Shown here: positions 34,223 to 43,257 of the stretch, in pieces
Layout of the letters: every line of letters begins with the position of its first letter
Position numbering within the stretch: position 1 is the stretch's first letter
Assembly: GCF_040371755.1 (NCBI RefSeq)
Contig: NZ_BAABWE010000007.1
Location: forward strand, 144,198-208,197
DNA from: Bermanella sp040371755
GTDB lineage: Bacteria > Pseudomonadota > Gammaproteobacteria > Pseudomonadales > Oceanobacteraceae
Direction: 5' to 3'
DNA: 64,000 bases
Position numbers and translations under genes: made by a program
Notes under the pieces: generated by a model
Database searches by the model: none
What the model saw: the letters and a program-made list of their open reading frames with translations, nothing else
What the model was told of the DNA's origin: nothing

Positions 34223-34251
34223 GCCCTTATTGCTTTTGATAAGGGCTTTTT
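34223..34251 (+). terminator. Intrinsic terminator of the sensor/channel operon
   Basis: GCCCTTAT (34223-34230), loop TGCTTTTG, ATAAGGGC (34239-34246), then TTTTT. It lies 8 bases after the channel stop codon and touches the stop codon of the convergent DUF962 gene. Confidence 0.88.
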
Positions 34252-34723
34252 AGTACTTGATATTCATTTTTTGATAAATAAACGACATTAACCAAGCGGG
34301 TCCAATCATTAAAAATTGTAAATCTTTAAAGAAGGAAGGCTTCTTTCCTTCTACTTCATGACCATAAAACTGCAAAACCCACAATACAACAAACCATATA
34401 CCTGCAAACCACAATAAATACCCCGTGAACGTCCCTTCAAACCAAAGAACAATGGCATAACATAGTATCGTAAACAGTGTCATGCCAATGGTAAGGGACA
34501 TGGATAACCTTAAATAAAACAATATTGAAAAAACCGCCATGACCACTGCCCAATTGAAATGAGGGCTGATATTACTCATGGCATCCGGTACGGGAATGAC
34601 GTACAAGGCTGCCATAACCGTCCAAAATATTTGTGGTACACAAAACCAATGAATACGCTTATTGGTTTTGTTTTGATGGCTTGAACCGTATTCGTCCAGC
34701 CATTGCTGTATGTTTTTTGCCAT
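34250..34723 (-). CDS. DUF962 / Mpo1-like membrane protein
   Basis: 157 aa with four predicted membrane segments. Conserved family wording: WLDEYGSSHQNKTNKRIHWF at the N-terminus and FYGHEVEGKKPSFFKDLQFL with MIGPAWLMSFIY at the C-terminus. In yeast the family member Mpo1 is an iron-dependent dioxygenase that acts on 2-hydroxy fatty acids; the histidines in SSHQN, RIHWF and YGHEVEG are the kind of residues expected for metal binding. Whether bacterial members share that reaction is not settled. GAGGAGGC-like sequence lies upstream of the ATG. Single gene, convergent with the channel operon. Confidence 0.85.
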   Translation of the reverse strand: MAKNIQQWLDEYGSSHQNKTNKRIHWFCVPQIFWTVMAALYVIPVPDAMSNISPHFNWAVVMAVFSILFYLRLSMSLTIGMTLFTILCYAIVLWFEGTFTGYLLWFAGIWFVVLWVLQFYGHEVEGKKPSFFKDLQFLMIGPAWLMSFIYQKMNIKY

Positions 34724-34875
34724 AGGATAGCCTCCTCAGGCCTATTTTTATGTTTTTGGCCAAGTTAACTGTAGCAAACTCATTTTAGTTAGCAGTACTC
34801 AGGCGAGCCTATTTTATTGACCTTGCGAGCCATCTGGGCCTTAATAGTCAAAGAAACTCTGATAACTGAGTGGTT

Positions 34876-35898
34876 ATGAATTCGGATCATAAGCGGGTAT
34901 CCATCCACTGGATTAAAGCCATATTGCAAGCGGCGCAATCATTAGGGGTTGAGCCTCATGCTATTTTGAAATCGCTGAATTTGAATTTAGATTTAGATGC
35001 CAATCAGCCGGCCTATCTCTCATTAGATCAAACCCAAGATATCTGGAAAGTTGCAGAAGAAAAAAGTGCTCATGCCTATTTTGGTTTGAAAATGGGCCAG
35101 CGAGTGCGCCCGTCGTACTTTCATGCCGTGGCATATGTAGCAATGACCAGTACCAACTTGATGCAAGCTTACGAAAACTTTTCTGCCTATATGCCGTTAA
35201 TAAGCGAAGGGGCTGAATTGGATATGGCGTTTGAGGGCAAGAAAATGTGGATTTATTTCACCCCAAAGCCTGACAATAAACCGTTTAGCCGACATCAACA
35301 TGAAAGCATTGTGGCTTTGCTTTTAGAGTTTAGCCGCTGGTTATTAGGTGATGATTCTTTAGTACCCATGCAAGTAACATTTCCCCATGAGGCTGGGCCA
35401 GATCTAAGTGTTTATGAATCTATATTGTCGGTTAAGCCTAAATTTAAAGCACCACAAACAGCTATTCAGTTTCCTGTAGAATATTTAAGCCGTAAATTAA
35501 AAGAATCGGATGCCGGTTTACACGCTTTGCATAAAGCCCATGCAGATCAAATGCTGGCAGCACACACCAACAGCAGTTGGCGTGTAAAAGTGGTTCATTG
35601 CATATTGCCTAGTGATCAGTTTCAGATTTCCAGAGAACAGGTAGCCAATAAGCTGAATGTGAGTAGTCGAACTTTGCAACGGCGCCTTAAAGAAGAGGGC
35701 ACTAACTATTTAGATATACTGGATGATCAGCGAAAGCAAAAAGCACAAGAGCTTATTTTTATGACCAACAGAAGTTTGAAAGATGTGGCAATAGAGCTGG
35801 GGTTTGCTGAATCTTCAACGTTTTATCGGGCGTGCCATCGTTGGTTTAATGACACGCCAAAAGCCTTACGTTTAAAGCAACAAAATGGTCAATCTTAA
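34876..35898 (+). CDS. AraC-family regulator (OruR/ArgR-like type)
   Basis: 340 aa from ATG 34876; a GTG at 34870 is possible, and the ribosome binding site is weak in either case. The N-terminal 200 residues are the arabinose-binding-like domain of the OruR group (SIHWIKAILQAAQSLGVEPH; HAYFGLKMGQRVRPSYFHAV). The C-terminal AraC DNA-binding domain has two helix-turn-helix motifs, the first near VANKLNVSSRTLQRRLKEEG and the second near LKDVAIELGFAESSTFYRAC. Such regulators usually activate catabolic genes; the target is not evident. It is convergent with a LysR gene with one base between the stops. Confidence 0.85.
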   Translation: MNSDHKRVSIHWIKAILQAAQSLGVEPHAILKSLNLNLDLDANQPAYLSLDQTQDIWKVAEEKSAHAYFGLKMGQRVRPSYFHAVAYVAMTSTNLMQAYENFSAYMPLISEGAELDMAFEGKKMWIYFTPKPDNKPFSRHQHESIVALLLEFSRWLLGDDSLVPMQVTFPHEAGPDLSVYESILSVKPKFKAPQTAIQFPVEYLSRKLKESDAGLHALHKAHADQMLAAHTNSSWRVKVVHCILPSDQFQISREQVANKLNVSSRTLQRRLKEEGTNYLDILDDQRKQKAQELIFMTNRSLKDVAIELGFAESSTFYRACHRWFNDTPKALRLKQQNGQS

Positions 35899-35899
35899 A

Positions 35900-36802
35900 T
35901 TATAAGCAAATATTGCTTGCTAATTCGTGAATGAATTGGCGGAACCACTTATTGCTGCTGTCGTTGTCGTGAGAAGAATGCCAATACAGGTATACATCTA
36001 AGCTGTTGGCTTTAAATGGTATTGGTAGTAACTCCACTTTCTCAAATTTATCTGCAAGAATAGTTGCGTAAACTTTAGGCATGGTTAGCCATAAGTCAGT
36101 GTTGTCAACAACTTGGCAAGCGGCAAAGTAATGCTGACAGCGTAACGCTATATTACGTTTTAGACCTAAAGCACTTAACGAATAATCCACTAAACCAGGG
36201 CCAGATGGGCGGGTACTCACTACAATATGCTCTGCTTCTAGGTATTGTTCTTGAGTAAGTTCTTTAAGAGGTTCACCAATAACGCGTTTTAGTACCACTA
36301 AGTCATCGGTCATAATCAATAGTTGCTTGATGCTAGCTGGGGATGGGCGTAGAACATCAAAGGCAAAATCCCATTCACCGCTGGCTAATTTAGCCTCTAG
36401 ATTTTTGCGATCCATAGTGACACTGGCCGCAGAAATATTTGGCCCAAGTTCACTTAAGCCTGTAACTAATGGAGGAAGCAAGCGTGCTTCAACCACATCG
36501 CGCATGGCCAGAGTAAAGGTTTTATTGGCGTAGGCTGGTTCAAAGCCACGGGTGTGCTGTATCGCTTGGTTTAACTGGGCAAGAGCCGCTTGAATGTCAG
36601 GTAGTAGATTTTGTGCTAATGGTGTTGGGCGCATTTTGTGGCCATGGCGCACAAATAGCGGGTCGTCTAAGCGATCACGCAAGCGACCAAGAGCATGGCT
36701 GATAGCAGGTTGAGTCAGGTTAAGCCTAGCAGCGGCGCGGGTTAAGCTGCCTTCACTATAGATGGCTTCAAATACAGTGAATAAATTTAAGTCTATTTTC
36801 AT
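35900..36802 (-). CDS. LysR-family transcriptional regulator
   Basis: 300 aa. Helix-turn-helix at the N-terminus: LNLFTVFEAIYSEGSLTRAA, RLNLTQPAISHALGRLRDRL, DPLFVRHGHKMRPTPLA. The substrate domain (from about residue 90) resembles the NodD/LinR-like branch (FTLAMRDVVEARLLPPLV). It is divergent from the phosphotransferase/phosphatase/SDR operon, the common arrangement for a LysR regulator and its target, so it probably controls that operon through the intergenic region; this is inference from gene order. Confidence 0.87.
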   Translation of the reverse strand: MKIDLNLFTVFEAIYSEGSLTRAAARLNLTQPAISHALGRLRDRLDDPLFVRHGHKMRPTPLAQNLLPDIQAALAQLNQAIQHTRGFEPAYANKTFTLAMRDVVEARLLPPLVTGLSELGPNISAASVTMDRKNLEAKLASGEWDFAFDVLRPSPASIKQLLIMTDDLVVLKRVIGEPLKELTQEQYLEAEHIVVSTRPSGPGLVDYSLSALGLKRNIALRCQHYFAACQVVDNTDLWLTMPKVYATILADKFEKVELLPIPFKANSLDVYLYWHSSHDNDSSNKWFRQFIHELASNICL

Positions 36803-37316
36803 CGCATTCCCGTACCAACTGCCTGATTTGTATATTAATATACCTCATTAATAATATTAATAAATAAAAATTCAAAATATTCATTAGATTTATATATGGC
36901 GTATCTTTACTGTACGCCTATAAGCCATAATAATAATGGTCAATAGCAGCGGTTTTGTGCCAGTTATGGGTGCTTATTAACGCACCAGAGTTGGCAGTGG
37001 CGACATTAAGTATGCTCCTATGTACAGAGTTAAACAGCTATAGCATTGTTTTCTATTTTATGAACAGCGTTTGTTCAGGCAAATTTAACCAAAACCATGG
37101 GCTTAAAGAATCCTCTGGAGTACAGTTTGCCAGCAAAGCCATGGAAAAATCGAATATCATAGTTGAGGCATTGCTGCACAAGTGCATAAACTGTTTCAGC
37201 TGGGAAAAATTTATATACCAACCCATCCGCATTAAACGTAACTTACCGTTTTTATATCTGCGTAAGATGAAGCAAGTGGGTAATAACAGTAAAACTCGAC
37301 TTTCGTAGGAGTACGT
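36803..37316. promoter_or_regulatory. LysR / phosphotransferase divergent control region
   Basis: A 514-base gap. Next to the LysR start it is very AT-rich with repeated ATTAAT motifs. GGCGTA (36898-36903) and TACGCC (36913-36918) form a perfect 6-bp inverted repeat with a 9-base spacer, the size expected for a LysR or other dimer site. An open frame at 36955-37308 has no recognisable start signal or family and is probably not a gene. GTAGGAG precedes the next ATG. Confidence 0.45.
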
Positions 37317-38375
37317 ATGAGCTTAGAAGATCAGGCTGTAGAGGTTCGCCAAGGCGAAGAGCTAGATAACGCAACGGTTAAAGCATTTTTATCAAAATAT
37401 GTTGAAAACACAGACGGTGAACTGGAAATTACCCAGTTCCCAGGTGGCGCCAGTAACTTAACCTATCAATTAAGTTTGGCTGGTAACGAATATATTTTGC
37501 GACGTCCGCCGTTTGGTCATATTGCTAAAGGTGCCCATGACATGTTGCGTGAAGCCGATATCATGGATGCGTTAAAGCCAGTCTATCAATACGTACCGAA
37601 TATCATAGCAAAATGTGATGACCATGACGTATTAGGCTGTGATTTTTACATCATGGAGAAATTCAACGGCATTATTCCACGTAAAGAGCTGCCAGAAGAA
37701 TTAAACCTAAGCGAAGCTGACGTGCGTACCATGTGCTTAAACGTAGTCGATACAATGATTGAGCTTCATCAAGTGGACCCAAAAGCCGCAGGCCTAGAGG
37801 GTTTAGGTAAAGGTGAAGGTTATGTTGCACGTCAAATCAATGGCTGGACAAAATGGTATGGCAAAGCACTAACACCAGACGCCACAAGCTTCACAGAAGT
37901 AATGGAATGGCTAAAAGCGAATATGCCTGATGATGTGGCCCAGTCTCTAATCCACAATGATTACCGTTTTGATAACGTGGTATTAGGCATGGATAACCCA
38001 TTAGAAGTGATTGGGGTTTTAGATTGGGAAATGGCCACTATTGGCGATCCGCTAATGGATTTAGGCAATACACTGGCTTACTGGATTCAAGCAGACGACG
38101 ATGAAACTGCACAATCTATGCGTCTTCAACCAACCCATTTACCAGGCATGCTGACTCGCCAAGAAGTGATTGAATATTACCTTGAAAAAACTGGCTACAA
38201 ATGTGAGTCCTTCACCTTTTATGAAGTGTATGGCATGTTCCGTTTAGCAGTGATCATGCAGCAACTTTACAAGCGTTTCTACGAAGGTTTAACCAAAGAC
38301 CCTCGCTTTGACAGCTTTGTAGATTCGGCTCGTTATTTAGAGCAGCGCTGCTTGAAATTGATTAAAGGCGAATAA
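37317..38375 (+). CDS. APH-fold phosphotransferase (ACAD10/YcbJ-like)
   Basis: 352 aa. Kinase-like fold of the aminoglycoside-phosphotransferase family: nucleotide-binding part FPGGASNLTYQLSLAGNEYI and LRRPPFGHIAKGAHDMLREA, catalytic loop IHNDYRFDN (H213, D215, N220) and metal-binding LDWEMATIGDPLMDLG. This wording is typical of the group related to the kinase part of ACAD10 that sits in fatty-acid and acyl-CoA gene clusters, not of antibiotic-resistance enzymes. It would phosphorylate a hydroxy-acyl or similar small substrate. First gene of a three-gene operon with a histidine phosphatase (3 bases away) and an SDR. Confidence 0.86.
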   Translation: MSLEDQAVEVRQGEELDNATVKAFLSKYVENTDGELEITQFPGGASNLTYQLSLAGNEYILRRPPFGHIAKGAHDMLREADIMDALKPVYQYVPNIIAKCDDHDVLGCDFYIMEKFNGIIPRKELPEELNLSEADVRTMCLNVVDTMIELHQVDPKAAGLEGLGKGEGYVARQINGWTKWYGKALTPDATSFTEVMEWLKANMPDDVAQSLIHNDYRFDNVVLGMDNPLEVIGVLDWEMATIGDPLMDLGNTLAYWIQADDDETAQSMRLQPTHLPGMLTRQEVIEYYLEKTGYKCESFTFYEVYGMFRLAVIMQQLYKRFYEGLTKDPRFDSFVDSARYLEQRCLKLIKGE

Positions 38376-38378
38376 TCA

Positions 38379-39083
38379 GTGGCGGATATATTTTTAATTC
38401 GACACGGTCAAGCCAGTTTTGGTAAAGAGAACTACGACGCACTTTCTGATTTAGGCAAGCAGCAAGCAGTGGTTCTTGGTCGTAGCTTGGCTAGCACCAT
38501 TAAACCAACTCAGTTAATTTGCGGCACGTTAAATCGTCAACAGCAAACCCTAGAAGGTTTAGTAACGGGTTACGAGCAAGTAACAGGGTCATCGTTAGAA
38601 TTACCGGTGCAAATCAAACCAGAGTTTAACGAGTTAGATCATACTAACATTTTAACTGTGCATGACGAGCGCTTTGCTGACCCAGAATACATGAAGCGCG
38701 AAATACTCACGCAACCAGAAGCAAACAAGGTATTTCACAAAATTTACACTCAAGCCATATTTAACTGGTTTGAAGGCAAAGACGGTGACTACACAGAAAG
38801 CTTTGATGAGTTTTATCAAAGAGTAACCGGCGCTGTAAATAACATAATAAGCAATGCACAAAGCAAAGAGCGAATTGTGGTAGTGAGCTCAGCTGGATCT
38901 ATTTCTATGTGTTTGCAAGATGTATTAGGTGTGAGTGCCAAAAAAGCGTTTGAATTAAACGAAGTAATGGCCAATACAGCGGTTAACCGTTTTGTGTTTA
39001 ATGGTAGTGGTAAATTAAACTTGTCTTACTACAATAATTTCCACCACTTACCCATGGCGGATGTTAAGGTTACTTACCGTTGA
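38379..39083 (+). CDS. Histidine phosphatase (phosphoglycerate mutase-like) family protein
   Basis: 234 aa starting at GTG 38379, with AAAGGCG 8 bases upstream. MADIFLIRHGQASFGKENYD contains the RHG catalytic motif (His9); VVSSAGSISMCLQDVLG carries a second-half motif where most members have a His, and here the residue in that place is Ala-Gly, so the second catalytic His may be missing or replaced. The first half also keeps LNRQQQTLEGL in place of the usual SPxxRxxxT. It sits between a kinase-like and a dehydrogenase gene, suggesting it removes a phosphate in the same pathway. Activity is uncertain because of these deviations. Confidence 0.78.
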   Translation: MADIFLIRHGQASFGKENYDALSDLGKQQAVVLGRSLASTIKPTQLICGTLNRQQQTLEGLVTGYEQVTGSSLELPVQIKPEFNELDHTNILTVHDERFADPEYMKREILTQPEANKVFHKIYTQAIFNWFEGKDGDYTESFDEFYQRVTGAVNNIISNAQSKERIVVVSSAGSISMCLQDVLGVSAKKAFELNEVMANTAVNRFVFNGSGKLNLSYYNNFHHLPMADVKVTYR

Positions 39084-39101
39084 TATCTCAAGGACGAAAT
39101 T

Positions 39102-39869
39102 ATGAACACAGAATTATTTAACCTAACGGGTAAAGTTGCATTAGTAACCGGTGCAAGTCGTGGCATTGGTGAAAGCATAGCAAAACTATTGGCTGAACAA
39201 GGCGCACACGTTATTGTATCTAGCCGTAAAATTGATGGCTGCCAACGAGTGGTTGATGAAATAAAAGCAGCAGGACACAGCGCCGAAGCCTTTGCTTGCC
39301 ATATTGGCGATACTCAGCAAATCCAAGCCACCTTTGATCATATTAAAGAGGCCCACGGTAAGTTGGATATCCTTGTGAACAACGCAGCGGCTAATCCGTA
39401 TTTTGGCCACATTTTAGACACTGACATCAGTGCATTTGAAAAAACCGTCGATGTAAATATTCGCGGTTACTTCTTTATGTGTGTAGAAGGTGGCAAGTTA
39501 ATGAAAGCCAACGGCGGTGGTAGCATTATTAATGTGGCCTCTGTAAACGGCATTATTCCGGGTGATCTACAAGGTATATACAGCGTAACCAAAGCATCGG
39601 TTATCTCTATGACCAAAGCGTTCGCCAAAGAATGCGCACAATTGGGTATTCGTGTGAATGCCTTATTGCCCGGTGCCACGGATACTAAATTTGCATCAGC
39701 ACTGGTTAAAAACGAAGCCATTTTGAATAAAGCCTTAGAGCACATTCCAATGCGCCGCGTAGCTGAACCAGATGAAATGGCAGGTACTGTATTGTATCTC
39801 GCCAGCGATGCATCAAGTTACACCACAGGAGCATGCATCAATGTGGATGGCGGTTACTTGCTTGCGTAA
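39102..39869 (+). CDS. Short-chain dehydrogenase/reductase
   Basis: 255 aa. Cofactor motif TGASRGIGESIAKLLAEQGA, NNAAANPYFG, SxxxY-K catalytic stretch with NVASVNGIIPGDLQGIYSVT followed by KASVISMTKAFAKECAQLG, and the C-terminal YTTGACINVDGGYLLA. Most similar by eye to the DHRS4/FabG-like branch. AAGGAC lies upstream of the ATG. It is the third gene of the operon with the APH-type kinase and histidine phosphatase; together they look like a small module for hydroxy- or keto-acyl compounds. Substrate unknown. Confidence 0.88.
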   Translation: MNTELFNLTGKVALVTGASRGIGESIAKLLAEQGAHVIVSSRKIDGCQRVVDEIKAAGHSAEAFACHIGDTQQIQATFDHIKEAHGKLDILVNNAAANPYFGHILDTDISAFEKTVDVNIRGYFFMCVEGGKLMKANGGGSIINVASVNGIIPGDLQGIYSVTKASVISMTKAFAKECAQLGIRVNALLPGATDTKFASALVKNEAILNKALEHIPMRRVAEPDEMAGTVLYLASDASSYTTGACINVDGGYLLA

Positions 39870-39884
39870 TTAACCAGCTTCTAT

Positions 39885-39929
39885 AAAAAGCGCCAAGACG
39901 GTGGAAACATCGACTTAGGCGCTTTTTTT
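39885..39929 (+). terminator. Intrinsic terminator of the kinase/phosphatase/SDR operon
   Basis: AAAAAGCGCC (39885-39894) pairs with GGCGCTTTTT (39918-39927); the long loop includes AAG/CTT that extends the stem inside. A run of seven T follows. Confidence 0.82.
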
Positions 39930-40018
39930 ATGCCTAAAAAATGTTACTTTAGCCATCCCATGAAACAGCACAAGTAAAGCTAGCCTCAGGGGCGCATAAT
40001 AAAAATTAAGGATGAAAT

Positions 40019-41131
40019 ATGATAAAAAAAATAGCACTATCCTCAACAGGTTTATTAGCCGCTTACCTTTGTTTTTGGCCTGTACCCGTAGAGCCTGTGG
40101 CTTGGCAATCTCCTACAAACCCTGGTTACACCGGCGCATTTGCAAAAAATCAACAGCTTAGCCAAGTGAATCGTATCGAATTAACCAATAGCATTGGCCC
40201 AGAAGATTTAGACAAAGACGCCAACGGAAATGTGTATTTTTCATTATTAAATGGCGATATCGACTATATTGACCCACAGGGTAATATTCAAACATGGGTC
40301 AACACAGGAGGGCGCCCTTTAGGCATTGAGTTTGATAACCACGGTAACTTAATTGTAGCGGATGCGTTTAAAGGGTTGCTCAGCGTAAGCCCAGATAAAA
40401 CCATAACCGTATTAGCCGACAGCATTAACGGCCAGCCCATTAACTATGCGGATGACGTGGACATAGCGGCCAATGGCATGATTTATTTTTCTGATGCCTC
40501 GTCAAAGTTTGTTGCCAAAGATCACGGCACCTATGGCGCCAGCTTGTTAGACACCATGGAACACGGTGGTCACGGCAGCATTCTTGAATACAACCCACAA
40601 ACCAAACAAACCACCGTATTAGCATCGGGCATTAACTTTGCCAATGGCGTGGCCATGAGTCACGACCAGCAATCGGTATTATTTAATGAAACCGGCACCT
40701 ACCGTGTATTACGTGTGGGTTTAAACGGTGAAAATCGTGGCAAAATCAGTGTCGTGATTGATGAGCTGCCGGGTTTTCCGGACAACATCTCACAAGGCTC
40801 TAACGGAGTGTACTGGCTAGGACTGGTCAGCCCACGCTCTGGAGCACTTGATGCACTATCTGATTCACCTTTCTTACGTAAATTAGTGCAACGCCTTCCT
40901 GCGGCTATTCGCCCTAAAGCCCAACATTATGGACACATCGTTGCCATAAATGATAAAGGAGGCGTAGTATTCAACTTACAAGACCCACTAGGTATGTATG
41001 GCCTCACCACGGGTGCGTTAGAAGTGGATGGTAAGCTTTATATCAGTAGCCTGCATGAAACAGCATTGGCTGTGACCAGCAATATTAACGTAAGCGAACA
41101 GCAGATGGCTGAAGGGCAGGTTGCTGAGTAA
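40019..41131 (+). CDS. Strictosidine-synthase/SMP-30-like beta-propeller protein
   Basis: 370 aa with an N-terminal membrane anchor (IALSSTGLLAAYLCFWPVPV) and AAGGAT before the ATG. The six-bladed propeller family is recognised from GPEDLDKDANGNVYFSLLNG, GRPLGIEFDNHGNLIVADAF, NYADDVDIAANGMIYFSDAS, NFANGVAMSHDQQSVLFNET and DELPGFPDNISQGSNGVYWL. These are the wording of the APMAP/strictosidine-synthase-like group, whose bacterial members are putative lactonases or esterases at the membrane. The stop codon lies in a tandem repeat. The gene has a terminator from the previous operon upstream, so it is transcribed separately. Confidence 0.83.
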   Translation: MIKKIALSSTGLLAAYLCFWPVPVEPVAWQSPTNPGYTGAFAKNQQLSQVNRIELTNSIGPEDLDKDANGNVYFSLLNGDIDYIDPQGNIQTWVNTGGRPLGIEFDNHGNLIVADAFKGLLSVSPDKTITVLADSINGQPINYADDVDIAANGMIYFSDASSKFVAKDHGTYGASLLDTMEHGGHGSILEYNPQTKQTTVLASGINFANGVAMSHDQQSVLFNETGTYRVLRVGLNGENRGKISVVIDELPGFPDNISQGSNGVYWLGLVSPRSGALDALSDSPFLRKLVQRLPAAIRPKAQHYGHIVAINDKGGVVFNLQDPLGMYGLTTGALEVDGKLYISSLHETALAVTSNINVSEQQMAEGQVAE

Positions 41132-41169
41132 GGTAAGTTAATAGGGTAAGGTAAGTTAATAGAGTAAGG
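41129..41169 (+). repeat. 18-base tandem repeat overlapping a stop codon
   Basis: TAAGGTAAGTTAATAGGG (41129-41146) is followed directly by TAAGGTAAGTTAATAGAG (41147-41164) and a partial TAAGG. The first TAA is the stop of the strictosidine-synthase-like gene, so the duplication adds in-frame spare stops. The rest of the gap to 41335 holds GTCGGA/TCCGAC flanking a small inner stem near 41194-41219. Confidence 0.8.
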
Positions 41170-41335
41170 AAAAGCGTTGTGCTTGTTGTCGGAAAGGTTT
41201 TACCGCCTCCGACCAATGACGGGGTAATACTTGTTAACTGGTTGTGGTAAGGGAATAATGCCGTTTGCAGTTTTGTCGATGAAAAATTAATTATCAGTTC
41301 CCATTAACGTTCAATTTAAAACGAAGTAACTATTT

Positions 41336-43144
41336 GTGAAATATTTTTTATTTATATTATTTTTAACTCTATCGACAATATCTCATTCTCAGAATTATGC
41401 TGATACTTTAAATGGCAATATAATAGGGGGTAGCGAAGCTGAAATGGACTACCCTTGGTTGGCATCAATACAAAAAATTGATGGTCATTTCTGTGCTGGA
41501 ATTTTAATACATGAAAACTTTTTACTAACCGCAGCACATTGCCTTTACGGTATTGATAAAAGAGATATTACCGTAAATTTAGGTGGTAATAATAAAGATA
41601 TAGGTGTGGAAACCCATCAGGTAGATTGGATAATATTGCATGAAAAATTTCAACCTGAAACTTATAAAAATGACATAGCATTGATAAAGTTACATTCAAA
41701 AAGCGCATTAGAGGTAGTGCAAATATGGCCTGACATTGAATTAAAGCAAAATGATAAGCTAACCATTCTTGGCTGGGGTTTAACGAACGCAGAAGATGCT
41801 GCAAGTTTAAGTTCTAAATTGCTGGAAGTTGATGTGAGCTATCAAGCCGATAGCATTTGCCAAGATACTTATCAGATTGATGATGATGAATATTGGGATT
41901 ATGCCTTATGTGCGGGAGAATTGTTAGGAGGTAAGGACTCATGTTCAGGTGATAGTGGCGGCCCAATTATTAGCCAATATCAAGATGTAATATTTTTAAT
42001 TGGTCTTGTTAGTTGGGGGATTGGTTGTGGGTTGCCAGAATATTACGGAGTTTATACAGAAGTCGGTTCTTATATTGGTTGGGTTCAATCTAAAATCAAT
42101 CAAATAAACATTGTTGGTGAAAGTAAACTTGGTTTTTTGGGAGAGGGTGCTAGAAAGAATGCAGTACTTAAAATAATAAACCCCACCACTGATTCTGTGG
42201 ATGTTAATGAAATATATTTGGCTGGCGTAGATAATCAAGAGTTCGAGGTAAATGCTGGTGATGAATCGGATGGCCATTTTATACCTTCAGCGTCAGTATG
42301 TGATTTTCAGGTTAGTGCATTAGGTGGTAGTTTAGGTGAGCACCAAGCAGAGTTGATATTCGAGGATGATAATGTTACAGCCGTACACTCGTTGAATAGT
42401 AAAGTACTTAAGAATTTGATAAACCTTTCGGCTTATTTGCCTTGGCCTTTTTACTCAGGAACCAAATCATCTCAATATAATCCAAATAACGAGCATAGTG
42501 AGCCTTGGTATGGGGTAAATCTAGGGGAAGGAGTCGTAGCATTAAAGTCAGGTCAAATTACTCAAAATGAGCGTAGTGTTTTATTGACTTATGTAGATAA
42601 TTTAAATAACGAAGAATTATATTTTCGTTTTGATGCTAAAATAAGTGCAGAGTTTCCAACAGGGGTTATTGGTTTTGTAAATGAAAATCCAATTAACCCT
42701 GTGGCATTGGATGATTTAACTACACCTCTTTATGATTTGAACAAAATAAATACTTGGCATACATATCAATTGCCCCTCCAGAATCAGTTAAACCATGTCA
42801 TGCTGATATTCTTTAATTTGGCTGAAAATTCTGAAACAGAATACGCATTAATTAAAAACCCAAGAATTTGCGATTCAGCAAGTCAGGATGAAGGAAGCTG
42901 CATTAAAGATGCCCAATATTTTCCAGTAATAGCAACTTTTAATAACTTCGAAAATGTTAGTGATTGCCAGAATGCGGTTTGGCCAAAATTTTTACCATAT
43001 GCTGAGAAAGACTCAGCTGGAGCAACTAAAAGTCAAGCGTCAAATGAAAAAAAATCATCTGGTGGGAGTATGTTTTGGATGTTTTTTGTTCTGATTTTTT
43101 TGCGCAATAAAAAAACACAGCCGTCTAGTTATAAAGTATTATAA
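41336..43144 (+). CDS. Trypsin-like secreted serine protease with GlyGly-CTERM tail
   Basis: 602 aa from a GTG at 41336 (weak ribosome binding site). Signal peptide to about residue 19, activation-type N-terminus NIIGGSEAEMDYPWLASI, catalytic triad H68 (LLTAAHCLYG), D113 (KNDIALIKL) and S207 (CSGDSGGPI). D201, six residues before the serine, gives trypsin-like Arg/Lys specificity. After the protease domain comes a beta-rich region of about 300 residues. The last part, SGGSMFWMFFVLIFLRNKK, is a GlyGly-CTERM signal, the substrate of rhombosortase. Vibrio cholerae VesB has the same design and leaves through type II secretion. Tandem 10-base repeats run through its stop codon. Confidence 0.9.
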   Translation: MKYFLFILFLTLSTISHSQNYADTLNGNIIGGSEAEMDYPWLASIQKIDGHFCAGILIHENFLLTAAHCLYGIDKRDITVNLGGNNKDIGVETHQVDWIILHEKFQPETYKNDIALIKLHSKSALEVVQIWPDIELKQNDKLTILGWGLTNAEDAASLSSKLLEVDVSYQADSICQDTYQIDDDEYWDYALCAGELLGGKDSCSGDSGGPIISQYQDVIFLIGLVSWGIGCGLPEYYGVYTEVGSYIGWVQSKINQINIVGESKLGFLGEGARKNAVLKIINPTTDSVDVNEIYLAGVDNQEFEVNAGDESDGHFIPSASVCDFQVSALGGSLGEHQAELIFEDDNVTAVHSLNSKVLKNLINLSAYLPWPFYSGTKSSQYNPNNEHSEPWYGVNLGEGVVALKSGQITQNERSVLLTYVDNLNNEELYFRFDAKISAEFPTGVIGFVNENPINPVALDDLTTPLYDLNKINTWHTYQLPLQNQLNHVMLIFFNLAENSETEYALIKNPRICDSASQDEGSCIKDAQYFPVIATFNNFENVSDCQNAVWPKFLPYAEKDSAGATKSQASNEKKSSGGSMFWMFFVLIFLRNKKTQPSSYKVL

Positions 43145-43166
43145 AGTATTATAAAGTATTATAAAA
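43131..43166 (+). repeat. 10-base tandem repeat across the protease stop codon
   Basis: ATAAAGTATT occurs three times in a row (43131-43160) and continues as ATAAAA. The unit encodes Tyr-Lys-Val-Leu-stop in the reading frame, and the TAA at 43142-43144 lies at the start of the second unit. Likely slippage-generated. Confidence 0.85.
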
Positions 43167-43257
43167 AGATTGATTTTCCTGTCGTTATTAATAAAATGCT
43201 TGGCGCTAATGGACGGCCTGCTTTTTTGTGTTCTTTATAACTCTAATAAGTTTTTTG

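Noticed and set aside
36955..37308. 117-codon open frame between the LysR gene and the phosphotransferase gene.
   Set aside because: Non-ATG start, no ribosome binding site, no recognisable family, and residue composition unlike neighbouring proteins; it lies in a regulatory gap.
37317..38375. APH-fold kinase considered as an antibiotic-resistance gene.
   Set aside because: Its motifs and its operon partners match the ACAD10-like group found in acyl-CoA metabolism rather than aminoglycoside phosphotransferases.
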